A stretch of DNA of 64,000 nt from Desulfoarculaceae bacterium (GTDB taxonomy: Bacteria > Desulfobacterota > Desulfobulbia > Desulfobulbales > Desulfocapsaceae): positions 23,761-87,760 of the forward strand of contig JAHYIV010000009.1 of assembly GCA_019429465.1 (NCBI GenBank), written 5' to 3'. This document shows positions 53,939 through 62,482 of this stretch, in pieces; positions within the stretch are counted from its first letter, which is position 1, and every line of letters begins with the position of its first letter. Position numbers and translations under genes: made by a program. The notes under the pieces were generated by a model that saw only the letters and a list, made by a program, of their open reading frames with translations, ran no database searches and was not told the origin of the DNA.

Positions 53939-54075
53939 CGTCACTGCGAGGCGCGCAGCAACGTGGCAGTCCAGAGGTATGGGGCCACGGTCACAAAGAC
54001 CTCCTGCGCTACTTCACCCCCGTTCGCCCAGACGGGCCGGGTTCTCTGGATTGCTTCGCTGCCGCTCGCAAAGAC
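53939..54075. repeat. Dispersed inverted repeat in the FakAB-glycosyltransferase gap
   Basis: An imperfect inverted repeat of about 137 bp: GTCACTGCGAGGCGCGCAGC...CAGTCCAGAG on the left and CTCTGGATTGCTTCGCTGCC...CTCGCAAAGAC on the right. It has the look of the common genomic repeats of the type TGCGAG...GCTTCGCTGC found in many Desulfobacterota. The 298-bp gap shows no gene. Confidence 0.7.
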
Positions 54076-54195
54076 AATGTCCCTTTCCCCTGCCTACGTT
54101 CCCTATATATTCCCTGGTGGTCCTGCTCCCCTGGAACTTGACGCAAGCGTCATTGCCTGGACAAGACAGGTGGTGGGGTTGATTGGGTGTTTACG

Positions 54196-55023
54196 ATGAA
54201 AGCGGCCCTCAGTCGCTCCTGCGCCGGTCGCCCTTCATCCATCCCTGGAGCGAGCGACACTGGGCCGGTCACTCCTGCGCCATCCATGGCGCCCGTGACA
54301 CTGAAGCATCCCTGCTTTGCGTCCGTGGCCATTGTTATCCCGGTATATAATCATGAGCAACGGATTGAAGAGGTGATCCGGGAGGCCCTGAAGCTGGGGC
54401 TGCCGGTCATCGTCGTTGATGACGGCTCCACCGACAGCACCCCCGGCATTATCAGCCGCATCCCCGAAATCACCATGCTCCGTCACCCGGAGAACCTGGG
54501 CAAGGGAGCGGCCCTGCTCTCCGGCTTCGCCGCTGCCGTGGAACTGGGTTGCGATATGGCCATCACCCTCGATGGTGACGGTCAGCACCAGCCAGAGGAT
54601 GCAGCAAATCTCCTCGGTGCGGTGCCGGATAAGCTGCGACCCATTGTGATCGGCCAGCGCCAGGGGATGGGAGGGGAGCACGTGCCCTGGACCAGTCGGT
54701 TCGGCCGGAAGTTCTCCAATTTCTGGGTCTGGGTGTCGGGCGGGCCGCTGGTGAGCGACTCCCAGTCAGGTTTCAGGCTCTATCCCCTGCCCGAGGCCCT
54801 TGATCTTGAGGTGCGGGCCAGGCGCTTCCAGTTTGAAGTGGAGATCCTGGTCAGGGCCCGCCGGCAGGGGATTCCTGTTGTTGAGGCCCCGGTCCAGGTG
54901 GTCTACCAGCAGGGCGCTGAGCGTATCTCTCATTTTCATCCCTGGCAGGATTTTTTCAGGAATTTCGCCACCTTCAGCCGCCTTATCTTTGAGCGGTTTG
55001 TTCCCGGGAGCGGCAAAGAGTGA
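54196..55023 (+). CDS. Family 2 glycosyltransferase
   Basis: A 275-residue GT2 enzyme with ASVAIVIPVYNHEQRIEEVI, VIVVDDGSTDSTPG, LGKGAALLSGF and the catalytic/metal DxD in ITLDGDGQHQPED. The first about 40 residues are low-complexity and unrelated, so the real start may be later; the ATG at 54196 is used because no better one was found. It has no membrane helix at the C-terminus. In aryl-polyene loci a glycosyltransferase and an acyltransferase occur together; here they are adjacent genes with overlapping stop and start. Confidence 0.88.
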   Translation: MKAALSRSCAGRPSSIPGASDTGPVTPAPSMAPVTLKHPCFASVAIVIPVYNHEQRIEEVIREALKLGLPVIVVDDGSTDSTPGIISRIPEITMLRHPENLGKGAALLSGFAAAVELGCDMAITLDGDGQHQPEDAANLLGAVPDKLRPIVIGQRQGMGGEHVPWTSRFGRKFSNFWVWVSGGPLVSDSQSGFRLYPLPEALDLEVRARRFQFEVEILVRARRQGIPVVEAPVQVVYQQGAERISHFHPWQDFFRNFATFSRLIFERFVPGSGKE

Positions 55024-55889
55024 AGGGTCGCTGGTATCAGCTCCTTGTTGCGGCAACAACAAGGGTCGGCGCCTGGCTGTTTGTGGTCGTCTCGCGGATC
55101 ATTGCCGCCGGTTTTTTTGTCTTTTCAAAAAACGTCCCTGAAAGTCGTCGCTTTTACGCCTTGCTCTATCCGGAAAAAGGGGCCTGCTATCACCTCTGGT
55201 GTACCTTTCGCCAGTATCAGGGCTTTACCACGATCCATCTTGACCGTTTTCTCGCCCTCCGGCAGCGGCAAACAACATTTACCTCGCAAGGCTGGGAGAA
55301 GCTGGAAGCGGTGGTGCAGAGCAAGGGGGCGATCCTGCTCATGTCTCACCTCGGCAACTGGGAGGTCGCGGCCCATCTCCTCAAAAAACAGGAGAGCAGC
55401 CTGAAGCTCCTCCTCTACATGGGGGTAAAAGACCAGGAATATCTCGAGCGTCTGCAGAAAGAACACCTGTGCCAGTCCGGGGTCACGATCATAGGTGTTG
55501 AAAAAGAGGGCGGCTCGCCCTTTGATGCGGTCGAGGGCATCCGTTTTCTCCACGACGGCGGGCTGGTCTCCATGACCGGTGATATGGTCTGGCGCTCGGA
55601 TCAACGCAAGAGGCGGGTCCATTTCCTGGGCGGCGAGGCCTTGGTCCCGGAGGCGCCCTATGTCTTTGCCCTGGTTTCGGGGGCGCCGATATTTATCTTC
55701 TTTCCCTTTCGCAGCGGAACAAACAACTACGAATTTATCCTCTCAGATCCCATCTACCTCAGACGCGGAGATAAAAGCGAGAGAGAGGCGACCATTCAGG
55801 CAGCGGCCCAGCAATACGCCGATCTGCTGGAGCTGAAACTTCGTGAGCATCCCTTTGAATGGTATCATTTTGATCGTTTTATCCAGTAG
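55020..55889 (+). CDS. LpxL/HtrB-like lipid acyltransferase
   Basis: A 289-residue acyltransferase of the lipid A biosynthesis type, with an N-terminal membrane anchor (about 10-37) and the catalytic HxxxxE motif in LLMSHLGNWEVAAHLL, followed by DGGLVSMTGDMVW and EAPYVFALVSGAPIF. It starts with GTG overlapping the glycosyltransferase TGA (GTGA). It would add an acyl chain to a sugar or lipid acceptor, which in this setting could anchor the product in the outer membrane. Confidence 0.87.
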   Translation: MKGRWYQLLVAATTRVGAWLFVVVSRIIAAGFFVFSKNVPESRRFYALLYPEKGACYHLWCTFRQYQGFTTIHLDRFLALRQRQTTFTSQGWEKLEAVVQSKGAILLMSHLGNWEVAAHLLKKQESSLKLLLYMGVKDQEYLERLQKEHLCQSGVTIIGVEKEGGSPFDAVEGIRFLHDGGLVSMTGDMVWRSDQRKRRVHFLGGEALVPEAPYVFALVSGAPIFIFFPFRSGTNNYEFILSDPIYLRRGDKSEREATIQAAAQQYADLLELKLREHPFEWYHFDRFIQ

Positions 55890-56011
55890 CGCTCCCGGGG
55901 TGGCCGCCGGCAATAATTTATTTTCATTTTGACCAGAAACTGTGTAGTGTCTAGAGTCAATAACGTTGACATATTCCATTGTCTGAATCTTTTCCCTCCG
56001 GCTTGAGCATT

Positions 56012-56269
56012 ATGAACAGAGACGAACTGCAAAAAAAAATTATATCAATCCTGGAAGACGATTTTGAGTTTGCCCACCCGGGACTGACGGACAATCTCCG
56101 CGATGATCACGGCTTTGACAGCATTGACGCCATCGAGCTGCTGGCCAAGATAGAGACCATGCTCGGTTTTCAGCTGACCAGGGAAGAAAAAGAAAAGGCC
56201 ATGTCCATCAGGACGATCAACGATATTCTCGATTATATCGAAGCCATCCAAACCGCCCATCACAGCTGA
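56012..56269 (+). CDS. Acyl carrier protein in operon iv
   Basis: An 85-residue ACP with the phosphopantetheine Ser in DDHGFDSIDAIELLAKIE. The ATG at 56012 gives the normal N-terminus; 11 earlier codons are open but not ACP-like. It precedes the KS by 22 bp. The 122-bp gap before it (55890-56011) may contain an internal promoter; nothing definite seen. Confidence 0.92.
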   Translation: MNRDELQKKIISILEDDFEFAHPGLTDNLRDDHGFDSIDAIELLAKIETMLGFQLTREEKEKAMSIRTINDILDYIEAIQTAHHS

Positions 56270-56291
56270 AAAGCTGATCATTCAGGCCGCA

Positions 56292-57539
56292 ATGAAAAGA
56301 CGAGTCGTCATCACCGCATCTTCCGCCATTACCCCCATCGGCTATAAACGCAGCGACATTATAGAGAGCCTGCTCCAGGGCAGATCGGGAGTCAAGCCGT
56401 TGCGCGACGACGGCCTGCTCACCCAGCACATCCATTCCCGGGTCTTTGGCACGGTTGATTACCCGATCGACTACGGTTTTACCCGTAAAGACACCAAGAC
56501 CATGGGGCCCGTGGCCTTTTATGCCTGCCAGGTGGCCAAGGATGTGCTGGCCGCCTCCGGGCTTGAGCAGGAGTTCATCACCTCCGGACGCCTCGGTGTC
56601 TCCTTCAGCTCCACCCATGGCAGTCCCACGGTGCAGCGGAATATCTACAAGACCTTTTTCAGCAAGCTGCCATCCGAGTTTTCTTCCATCGGCGCCGTCG
56701 ATTATCTGAAATCCATGGTCCATACGACGGCGGTGAATATCACCCGTATGTTCGGCATCACCGGCCGGGTCATTGCCTCGTCAACGGCCTGCACGACCTC
56801 GAGTCAGTCTATCGGTCTGGGCTATGAGATGGTCAAGTACGGGATGCAGGATGCCATGATCTGCGGCGGTGCCGATGAGTATGACACCACAACGGTGGCG
56901 GTCTTTGACAATCTGCTGGCCTGTTCAGTGGCCTATAACGATCGACCCGAATGCACGCCGCGCCCCTTTGATACCAAGCGTGACGGTCTGGTGGTGGGTG
57001 AGGGGGCCGGGGCCGTGCTGCTTGAGGAGTATGAATCGGCAAAGCGGCGGGGGGCCACGATCCTCGGTGAGGTGATCGGCTTTGCCTGCAATAATAATGG
57101 CGGAGATCTGATCCTGCCCAATCTTGACGGCATCACTGCAACCCTGCGTCTGGCCCTCAAGGATGCCGACATCAGGCCGCAGGATGTGGATTTTGTCAGT
57201 GCCCATGCCACGGCCACCAAGATGGGTGACGTGATTGAGGCCCAGGCTATTAATGCCGTCTATGGCGGCAGGCCTCTAATCACCGGGCTCAAGAGCTATA
57301 TGGGCCATACCATGGGTTCTTGCGGGGCCATCGAGACGATCCTGACCCTGTACATGATGGAGCAGGGGTTTATCGCCCCGACCCTCAATCTGGACTCGGT
57401 TGATGAACGCTGCCGCATGCTCAATCATGTGCGCAAGGTCACCACTGGTGAGACCAGGATTGCCGCCATCCAGAACTTTGCCTTTGGCGGGGTCAATACC
57501 TGCCTGCTCATTGCGCGTGACCGGGACACAGGTGCATAG
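56292..57539 (+). CDS. Ketosynthase (FabF-type) in operon iv
   Basis: A 415-residue ketosynthase. Cys is in ASSTACTTSSQSIGL, His in SAHATATKMGDVIE, Lys/His in GLKSYMGHTMGSCG and the final loop is FAFGGVN. It resembles the ApeR/ApeO-type KS of aryl-polyene loci in motif details. The ACP encoded just upstream is its likely partner. Its end overlaps the following acyltransferase gene by 8 bases if that gene starts at GTG 57532. Confidence 0.92.
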   Translation: MKRRVVITASSAITPIGYKRSDIIESLLQGRSGVKPLRDDGLLTQHIHSRVFGTVDYPIDYGFTRKDTKTMGPVAFYACQVAKDVLAASGLEQEFITSGRLGVSFSSTHGSPTVQRNIYKTFFSKLPSEFSSIGAVDYLKSMVHTTAVNITRMFGITGRVIASSTACTTSSQSIGLGYEMVKYGMQDAMICGGADEYDTTTVAVFDNLLACSVAYNDRPECTPRPFDTKRDGLVVGEGAGAVLLEEYESAKRRGATILGEVIGFACNNNGGDLILPNLDGITATLRLALKDADIRPQDVDFVSAHATATKMGDVIEAQAINAVYGGRPLITGLKSYMGHTMGSCGAIETILTLYMMEQGFIAPTLNLDSVDERCRMLNHVRKVTTGETRIAAIQNFAFGGVNTCLLIARDRDTGA

Positions 57540-58359
57540 TCAGGGTCCACCGCTGTCTGGTCGGGGAGGCCGGCTGGTCGATTTTGCGGTGACCATGGCC
57601 TGCTGGTCCTATTTCATCCTGGGATTTCTTTTCTGCTTCTCTTTTTTGTATGGGTCGGCGTATCTCCTGGCCTCCCGGCGGGAACAGGCCTTCCAGCACC
57701 TCAATCATCTTTTTTTCAAGGGCTTTCTGGGGCTGCTCCGTCTTCTCTCTCCCCGCCAGGAGTGGCATGTTGACCAGGAGATAAGGGAAATAAGGTCAGC
57801 CATTGTCGTCTGTAATCACCTCTCCTATCTGGATCCGCTGCTCCTGGTCTCGCTGTTCAGTCGCCAGAAGACCATAGTCAAGACCCGGTTTTTTCAGGCC
57901 CCTGTCTTTGGCTGGGTGATCAAGAACTCGGGCTATCTGCCCGCCACCATTGAAGGAAAACACGGGCGGAGAATGATCGAGCAGGTGGAGAATATGGGAG
58001 AGTTCCTGGCGAGCGGCGGTAACCTCTTTGTCTTTCCGCAAGGGACCAGAAATCGTGACGGCAGGATCGGCCCTCTGCATAGCGGGGTCTTCAAGATAGC
58101 GCGCATGCAGAGGTGTCCCATCTATGTACTGAGCCTCTGCAACACGGAGAGGCTGTTTACCCCGGGGAGCTTTTTGTTTCATACCAGGCAGAATAACAGC
58201 ATCCGTCTGGAGGTCCTTGATCGTATTGATCCCGCGGCAGACCCTGGCCCGCTATCGGCCCTCGAGCTGCAAAAAAAGGTGGGGGACACTTTTCGTTTTC
58301 GGGCTGTGTCCTGTGATCAGGAAGGCAGGGGCCCTCAACAAGCAGAGAGGTTGTCATGA
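57532..58359 (+). CDS. PlsC-like 1-acylglycerol-3-phosphate-type acyltransferase
   Basis: A 275-residue LPLAT-family acyltransferase: N-terminal hydrophobic segment (about 28-46), catalytic HxxxxD in VVCNHLSYLDPLL and the substrate loop FVFPQGTRNRDGRIG. The start is uncertain: GTG at 57532 fits the overlapped operon style; ATG at 57595 would remove 21 residues. It is a second acyltransferase besides the LpxL-like enzyme, suggesting that the product is built into a glycerolipid-like or glycolipid-like structure. Confidence 0.85.
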   Translation: MHSQGPPLSGRGGRLVDFAVTMACWSYFILGFLFCFSFLYGSAYLLASRREQAFQHLNHLFFKGFLGLLRLLSPRQEWHVDQEIREIRSAIVVCNHLSYLDPLLLVSLFSRQKTIVKTRFFQAPVFGWVIKNSGYLPATIEGKHGRRMIEQVENMGEFLASGGNLFVFPQGTRNRDGRIGPLHSGVFKIARMQRCPIYVLSLCNTERLFTPGSFLFHTRQNNSIRLEVLDRIDPAADPGPLSALELQKKVGDTFRFRAVSCDQEGRGPQQAERLS

Positions 58360-59846
58360 AGGTCCTTCTGATATCCATGCCGGATGTGGTGCCGTTGATC
58401 ATCCATGAAGCGGCAATCCATATGCCCAATCACGGCATTGCCTCTATCGCCGGCAATATCGACGAGAACCATGATGTCTTTCTTGTTGATCTGATCCGAA
58501 AACGGCGCTCGGTGAAAAAGTATCTGACCAGGGTCATGCGCAAGATCAAGCCGGACCTGGTGGGACTCTCAGCGATGGCCTGGCAATACGATACCTGCAT
58601 CAGGATCGCCCACCTGCTGAAAGAGCTGCAGCCCGAGGTGAAGATCGTCATCGGCGGCTATCATGCGACCCTGATGGCCGAGGAGATCGCCGAGTCCCGG
58701 GAAGCAAAATGGATTGATTTCATGGTCAGGGGAGAAGGTGAAGAGGCCTGTCGCCGCCTGGTCAACGCTCTCGACGGCCACGACACTCCGGCCGACATCC
58801 CCTCGCTGTCCTACAGGCAGGACGGCGTCTTTATCCATAATCCCCGGGGCGAAAATCTTGATCTCTCCACCCTGAAACTGCCTGTCCGCGACCAGCGGCG
58901 GTTGACCTGGGGCTATCATGTGATGAACTCCAGTGTCGAGATGATTGAGACCTCCCGCGGCTGTACCCGTTCGTGCAACTTCTGCAGTATGAAGCACATG
59001 TACGGCCGGACCTTCCGCACCTATCCCATCAGTCGGGTGCTGGCCGACATTGACGATATCTATTTTACGCGCAAGGTTCGCTGGATCTTTATTACGGATG
59101 ACAACATGGTCCTGAATCCTGCCCGGGTGATGGAGCTCTGTGATGCAATCATTGCCAGGAAATACAAGAATTTGAGGCTGATGGTGCAGGCCGATTGTCT
59201 GACCATGGCCGCGCGTGAAGATATGGTGGCCAAGATGGCCGCGGCCGGTTTCTGCTCGGTCTTCCTGGGGATCGAAAATGGCTCGAAAAAGAATCTGGAG
59301 GCGGCCGGCAAGGGCGATATTGTGGCGGCCTCGAAAAAGGCGGTGGAAAATTGTCATAAATATGGAATGATGGTCATCGGCGGCCTCATCTTCGGTTTTC
59401 CGGAGGATGACGTCCAGGCCATCAGGGAAAACTATGAATTTTTCAAGGATGTTGGGGCTGATGCCGCCTATTGTCAGATCATCACGCCCTATCCGAAAAC
59501 AGGGATGCGCGAGCATCTGCTCTCGGAAGATCTGATCACCAATAAAACAAACTATAAAAAATATAATGGACTGTGGGCCAATGTGCGCACCAGGTATCTT
59601 GATTCTGCAGAGCTGCAGTATCACTACTGGTATCAGCGTCAGGTGGTGCTCAGCTGGTGGAATCCGCCTGCTGCCGCCCGGAGGCAGGGAAAGCTGTGGA
59701 CCGGGATATGGCGCTTTGTCTTCAAACCGTTTTTACAGATGCGTTATCGGCGGGTGATGAAAAAATATGGCTGGGAGGGCCGTTACCAGCGGGAGGTCGA
59801 GCGCTGGGAGCGGATGAACACCTTTCATGACCTTGAAGAATATTAA
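58356..59846 (+). CDS. B12-binding-type radical SAM protein (third of three)
   Basis: A 496-residue protein. The N-terminal domain (MKVLLISMPDVV, DLVGLSAMAWQYDTCIRIA, VKIVIGGYHATLMAEE) is of the cobalamin-binding type, followed by the radical-SAM motif RGCTRSCNFCSMKHMYGR at about residues 202-219, and barrel segments FITDDNMVLNP and SVFLGIENGSKKNLEA. The C-terminal about 100 residues are rich in aromatic and basic residues. It is the classical layout of B12-radical-SAM methyltransferases and cyclases such as HpnJ/BchE-like proteins. It overlaps the acyltransferase stop. Confidence 0.88.
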   Translation: MKVLLISMPDVVPLIIHEAAIHMPNHGIASIAGNIDENHDVFLVDLIRKRRSVKKYLTRVMRKIKPDLVGLSAMAWQYDTCIRIAHLLKELQPEVKIVIGGYHATLMAEEIAESREAKWIDFMVRGEGEEACRRLVNALDGHDTPADIPSLSYRQDGVFIHNPRGENLDLSTLKLPVRDQRRLTWGYHVMNSSVEMIETSRGCTRSCNFCSMKHMYGRTFRTYPISRVLADIDDIYFTRKVRWIFITDDNMVLNPARVMELCDAIIARKYKNLRLMVQADCLTMAAREDMVAKMAAAGFCSVFLGIENGSKKNLEAAGKGDIVAASKKAVENCHKYGMMVIGGLIFGFPEDDVQAIRENYEFFKDVGADAAYCQIITPYPKTGMREHLLSEDLITNKTNYKKYNGLWANVRTRYLDSAELQYHYWYQRQVVLSWWNPPAAARRQGKLWTGIWRFVFKPFLQMRYRRVMKKYGWEGRYQREVERWERMNTFHDLEEY

Positions 59847-59870
59847 CCTGAAGAGAGATGGAAAAGAGGT

Positions 59871-60920
59871 ATGCAGCTATATAATCTTGAGTTTACCGAG
59901 CAGGAAATAAAGGAGGCGGTGGCCGCGGGCAGGCTGCTGTCCATGGAGATCGAATTCAGTCGTATCTGCAATTTTCGCTGTTCCTACTGCTACGTTCCCG
60001 ATAAACGGGAGTGTACAGGTGAATTTTCCAGGGAAGAGATCAAGGATGTCCTGCTCCAGGCCAAGGAGCTGGGGGCGCGCAAGATTATCATCCTGGGCGG
60101 TGAACCCAGTATCTATCCGCATCTTGTTGAAATGATACGATTCCTCAAGGAACATAACCTGGAAATCGAGATGTTCACCAATGGCACCGGGGTCGATGCG
60201 GAAGTCGCCGCAATCCTGGCTGCGGCCCAGGTGCGCGTGGTCTTGAAGCTCAATTCGAGAGACCCGAAGATCCAGGATCAGTTAGCCGGGCGAGCGGGCG
60301 CCTATGACATCATCCAGACTGCCTTTGCCAACCTCAAGGAGGCAGGCTATCCGTCGCCGGATCTGTTTCTGGCCCTCAGCACCATTATCTGTCAGCAGAA
60401 TATCGGCGAACTGCCTGGCATGTGGCAATGGCTGCGTGATGAAGGGATAGAGCCCTATTTCGAGGTGATCACCCCCCAGGAAAATGCCGTGGCCAACAGC
60501 TGGCTCTCAGTTGAGGCGGAGCAGTTGAAGGCGCTCTTTACCCAGCTCTCGGCAATTGATCAGCAGCAGTACGGGCGACATTGGGAGCCGCAGCCGCCGC
60601 TGGTCGGCAACAGGTGCATGCGCCATCAGGTCTCCTGCCTGGTGACAGCGAGCGGCGATGTCATGCCTTGTGTCGGGGTCACTATCCCGCTGGATAACGT
60701 CCGCCACAACAGACTGGCCCATATCCTGAAAAACAGTGAGGTGGTCAATAACCTGAAGAATTACCGGCAGACGATCAAGGGCGAATGTCGGGACTGCGAC
60801 AAGGCGGAGGAATGTTACGGCTGTCGCGGCGCCGCCTACCAGCTTACCGGCGACTACCTGGCCTCGGATCCCACCTGCTGGCGCAACGCCGCAGCCAAGA
60901 AAAGTGCAGCCGAGAGCTGA
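59871..60920 (+). CDS. Radical SAM/SPASM enzyme
   Basis: A 349-residue radical SAM enzyme. CNFRCSYC lies at residues 33-40, then IIILGGEPSIYP. The C-terminal SPASM domain has CMRHQVSCLVTASGDVMPC and CRDCDKAEECYGCRGAAY, enough cysteines for two auxiliary [4Fe-4S] clusters. SPASM enzymes modify peptides, alcohols or other substrates by H-atom abstraction. It starts 24 bp after the B12-type gene and its TGA overlaps the next ATG (TGATG). Confidence 0.88.
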   Translation: MQLYNLEFTEQEIKEAVAAGRLLSMEIEFSRICNFRCSYCYVPDKRECTGEFSREEIKDVLLQAKELGARKIIILGGEPSIYPHLVEMIRFLKEHNLEIEMFTNGTGVDAEVAAILAAAQVRVVLKLNSRDPKIQDQLAGRAGAYDIIQTAFANLKEAGYPSPDLFLALSTIICQQNIGELPGMWQWLRDEGIEPYFEVITPQENAVANSWLSVEAEQLKALFTQLSAIDQQQYGRHWEPQPPLVGNRCMRHQVSCLVTASGDVMPCVGVTIPLDNVRHNRLAHILKNSEVVNNLKNYRQTIKGECRDCDKAEECYGCRGAAYQLTGDYLASDPTCWRNAAAKKSAAES

Positions 60921-62404
60921 TGGCCTCTCACTCATCCTTTCCAGAAGAAGTGCTGATTATCGGTGCAGGGGTAGGCGGTCTCAGCACTGCAATTATTCTT
61001 GCCAAACTGGGCTTTGCGGTAACCGTCCTCGAAAAGAATTACCAGGCGGGCGGTCTGATGCGTAGCTACAGGCGGGACGGGATCGAGTGCCCGGTCGGGG
61101 TGCACTATCTCGGGTCGCTCGATCAGGGGCAGGTACTGCGCCGGTTTTTTGATTATTTAGGGGTGAGTAGTGCGATTCCTGTCTCGCGCATGGGTGAAAA
61201 TGGCATTGTCGACCGCTATCTTTTCGATGGCTGCGGCCATCCGGGAATATTCGATCTGCCGCCGGGCATGGATGGCTTTGAAGAAGAGCTCAAGCAGACC
61301 TTCCCCGACGAACGGGAAAAGATCACAAAAATAGTCGCTTCGATCCGTAAGGCTGCAGTCCAGTTGCATGCGCTCGATCTCTTGTATGCAACGGGGAACG
61401 ATTTTTCACTGCTTGAGCAGTCCCGTCCCCTGGGAGAAATTTTAGACGGTCTCGGATGCTCGCCTGGTCTGCGCAGTGTTCTGGCTGTCCCTTCCTGCTG
61501 GATCGGTGTGCCCTTGAATGACTGCCCTGCCTACTATCACAATATGGCTCTTGCCTCCTATGTCTCTTCCTCCTACCGTCTGCAGGGGAGTGGTGCGCAG
61601 ATGGCGGATGCCCTGGCCGGGCGTCTGCTGGAATTGGGGGGCAGGATTGTGACCGGGGCGGAGGTCAGCACAATTCAGGTAAGTTCGCGGGTGGTGACTG
61701 GCCTGCAGCTTGCTTCCGGAGAGTGCTTGAGCGCTGCAACTGTTATCGGCGCGGTGCATCCGAAAGTCGTCTTGCAGATGCTTCCTGAAGGGGCCGTGAA
61801 ACCATCCTACCGCCAACGGATCAGCGGGCTGAAGGATACCCACGGTATCTTCTCGGTCCATGCCAGCCTCGATGGTGACAGCCATCCTGAAATCCCTTAT
61901 AACGTCTTCAAGATAGACAGGGATCATGATGGGAATGTCCGGGATCTGAAGTATTATCAGATCCTGAAAAGCGAAAGGAAGGGACGCTCTCTCCTGTCGA
62001 TCCTCACCTCCGGCAGGGATGAGTTGTGGGCTTCCTGGGGGAAGACGAAAAGCGGTCAGCGCGGCAATGACTACCTGGACGCAAAAGAACAGCATGGCCG
62101 GCAGCTGATCCGGGAGGCAGAAGCAGTCTTCGGCCCCTTTCAGGGGTTGAAGGTCCTTGATACTTACACACCATTGACCGTGCGGGACTGGGTCAATAGT
62201 CCCGGCGGCAGTGCCTACGGGGTGCTGCGTTCCTCCAGCCAGATGCTGGCTACCGCCCTGCTGAACCGGACGTCGGTGCAGGGTTTGTATCTTGCCGGCC
62301 AGAATGTGATGGCCCCGGGAATAATCGGCACCATCATGGGCTCTTTCAGTACCGTAAAGTTGATCCTGGGGGCCGATGAATTCAGGAAGGTGATCCGTTT
62401 GTGA
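60920..62404 (+). CDS. CrtI-like FAD oxidoreductase (phytoene desaturase family)
   Basis: A 494-residue flavoprotein. The N-terminal FAD loop is VLIIGAGVGGLSTAIILAKL and the C-terminal carotenoid-desaturase-like motif is GLYLAGQNVMAPGIIGTIMG. In between, GVHYLGSLDQGQVLRRFFDY and VPSCWIGVPLNDCP resemble retinol saturase/CrtI relatives. It could desaturate, saturate or isomerise a polyene chain without oxygen. No carotenoid enzymes (CrtB, CrtE) are seen, so a carotenoid role is unlikely. The ATG at 60920 is coupled to the SPASM gene. It is the last gene of operon iv. Confidence 0.87.
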   Translation: MASHSSFPEEVLIIGAGVGGLSTAIILAKLGFAVTVLEKNYQAGGLMRSYRRDGIECPVGVHYLGSLDQGQVLRRFFDYLGVSSAIPVSRMGENGIVDRYLFDGCGHPGIFDLPPGMDGFEEELKQTFPDEREKITKIVASIRKAAVQLHALDLLYATGNDFSLLEQSRPLGEILDGLGCSPGLRSVLAVPSCWIGVPLNDCPAYYHNMALASYVSSSYRLQGSGAQMADALAGRLLELGGRIVTGAEVSTIQVSSRVVTGLQLASGECLSAATVIGAVHPKVVLQMLPEGAVKPSYRQRISGLKDTHGIFSVHASLDGDSHPEIPYNVFKIDRDHDGNVRDLKYYQILKSERKGRSLLSILTSGRDELWASWGKTKSGQRGNDYLDAKEQHGRQLIREAEAVFGPFQGLKVLDTYTPLTVRDWVNSPGGSAYGVLRSSSQMLATALLNRTSVQGLYLAGQNVMAPGIIGTIMGSFSTVKLILGADEFRKVIRL

Positions 62405-62482
62405 GCTGAGGGGCCACACCAATGAAAGTAGAAATTCCGGAAATGGTGCCTGGCGACACCGCTTTTATGGCGGTTGATCTAT

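Noticed and set aside
60785..60919. N-terminal extension of the CrtI-like protein
   Set aside because: The 45 extra codons lie inside the SPASM gene and are Arg-rich; the ATG at 60920 directly precedes the FAD motif.
18726..62404. Firm assignment as a ladderane or as a classical aryl-polyene cluster
   Set aside because: Family composition overlaps with both, but no sequence comparison could be made, and no aromatic starter enzyme is visible.
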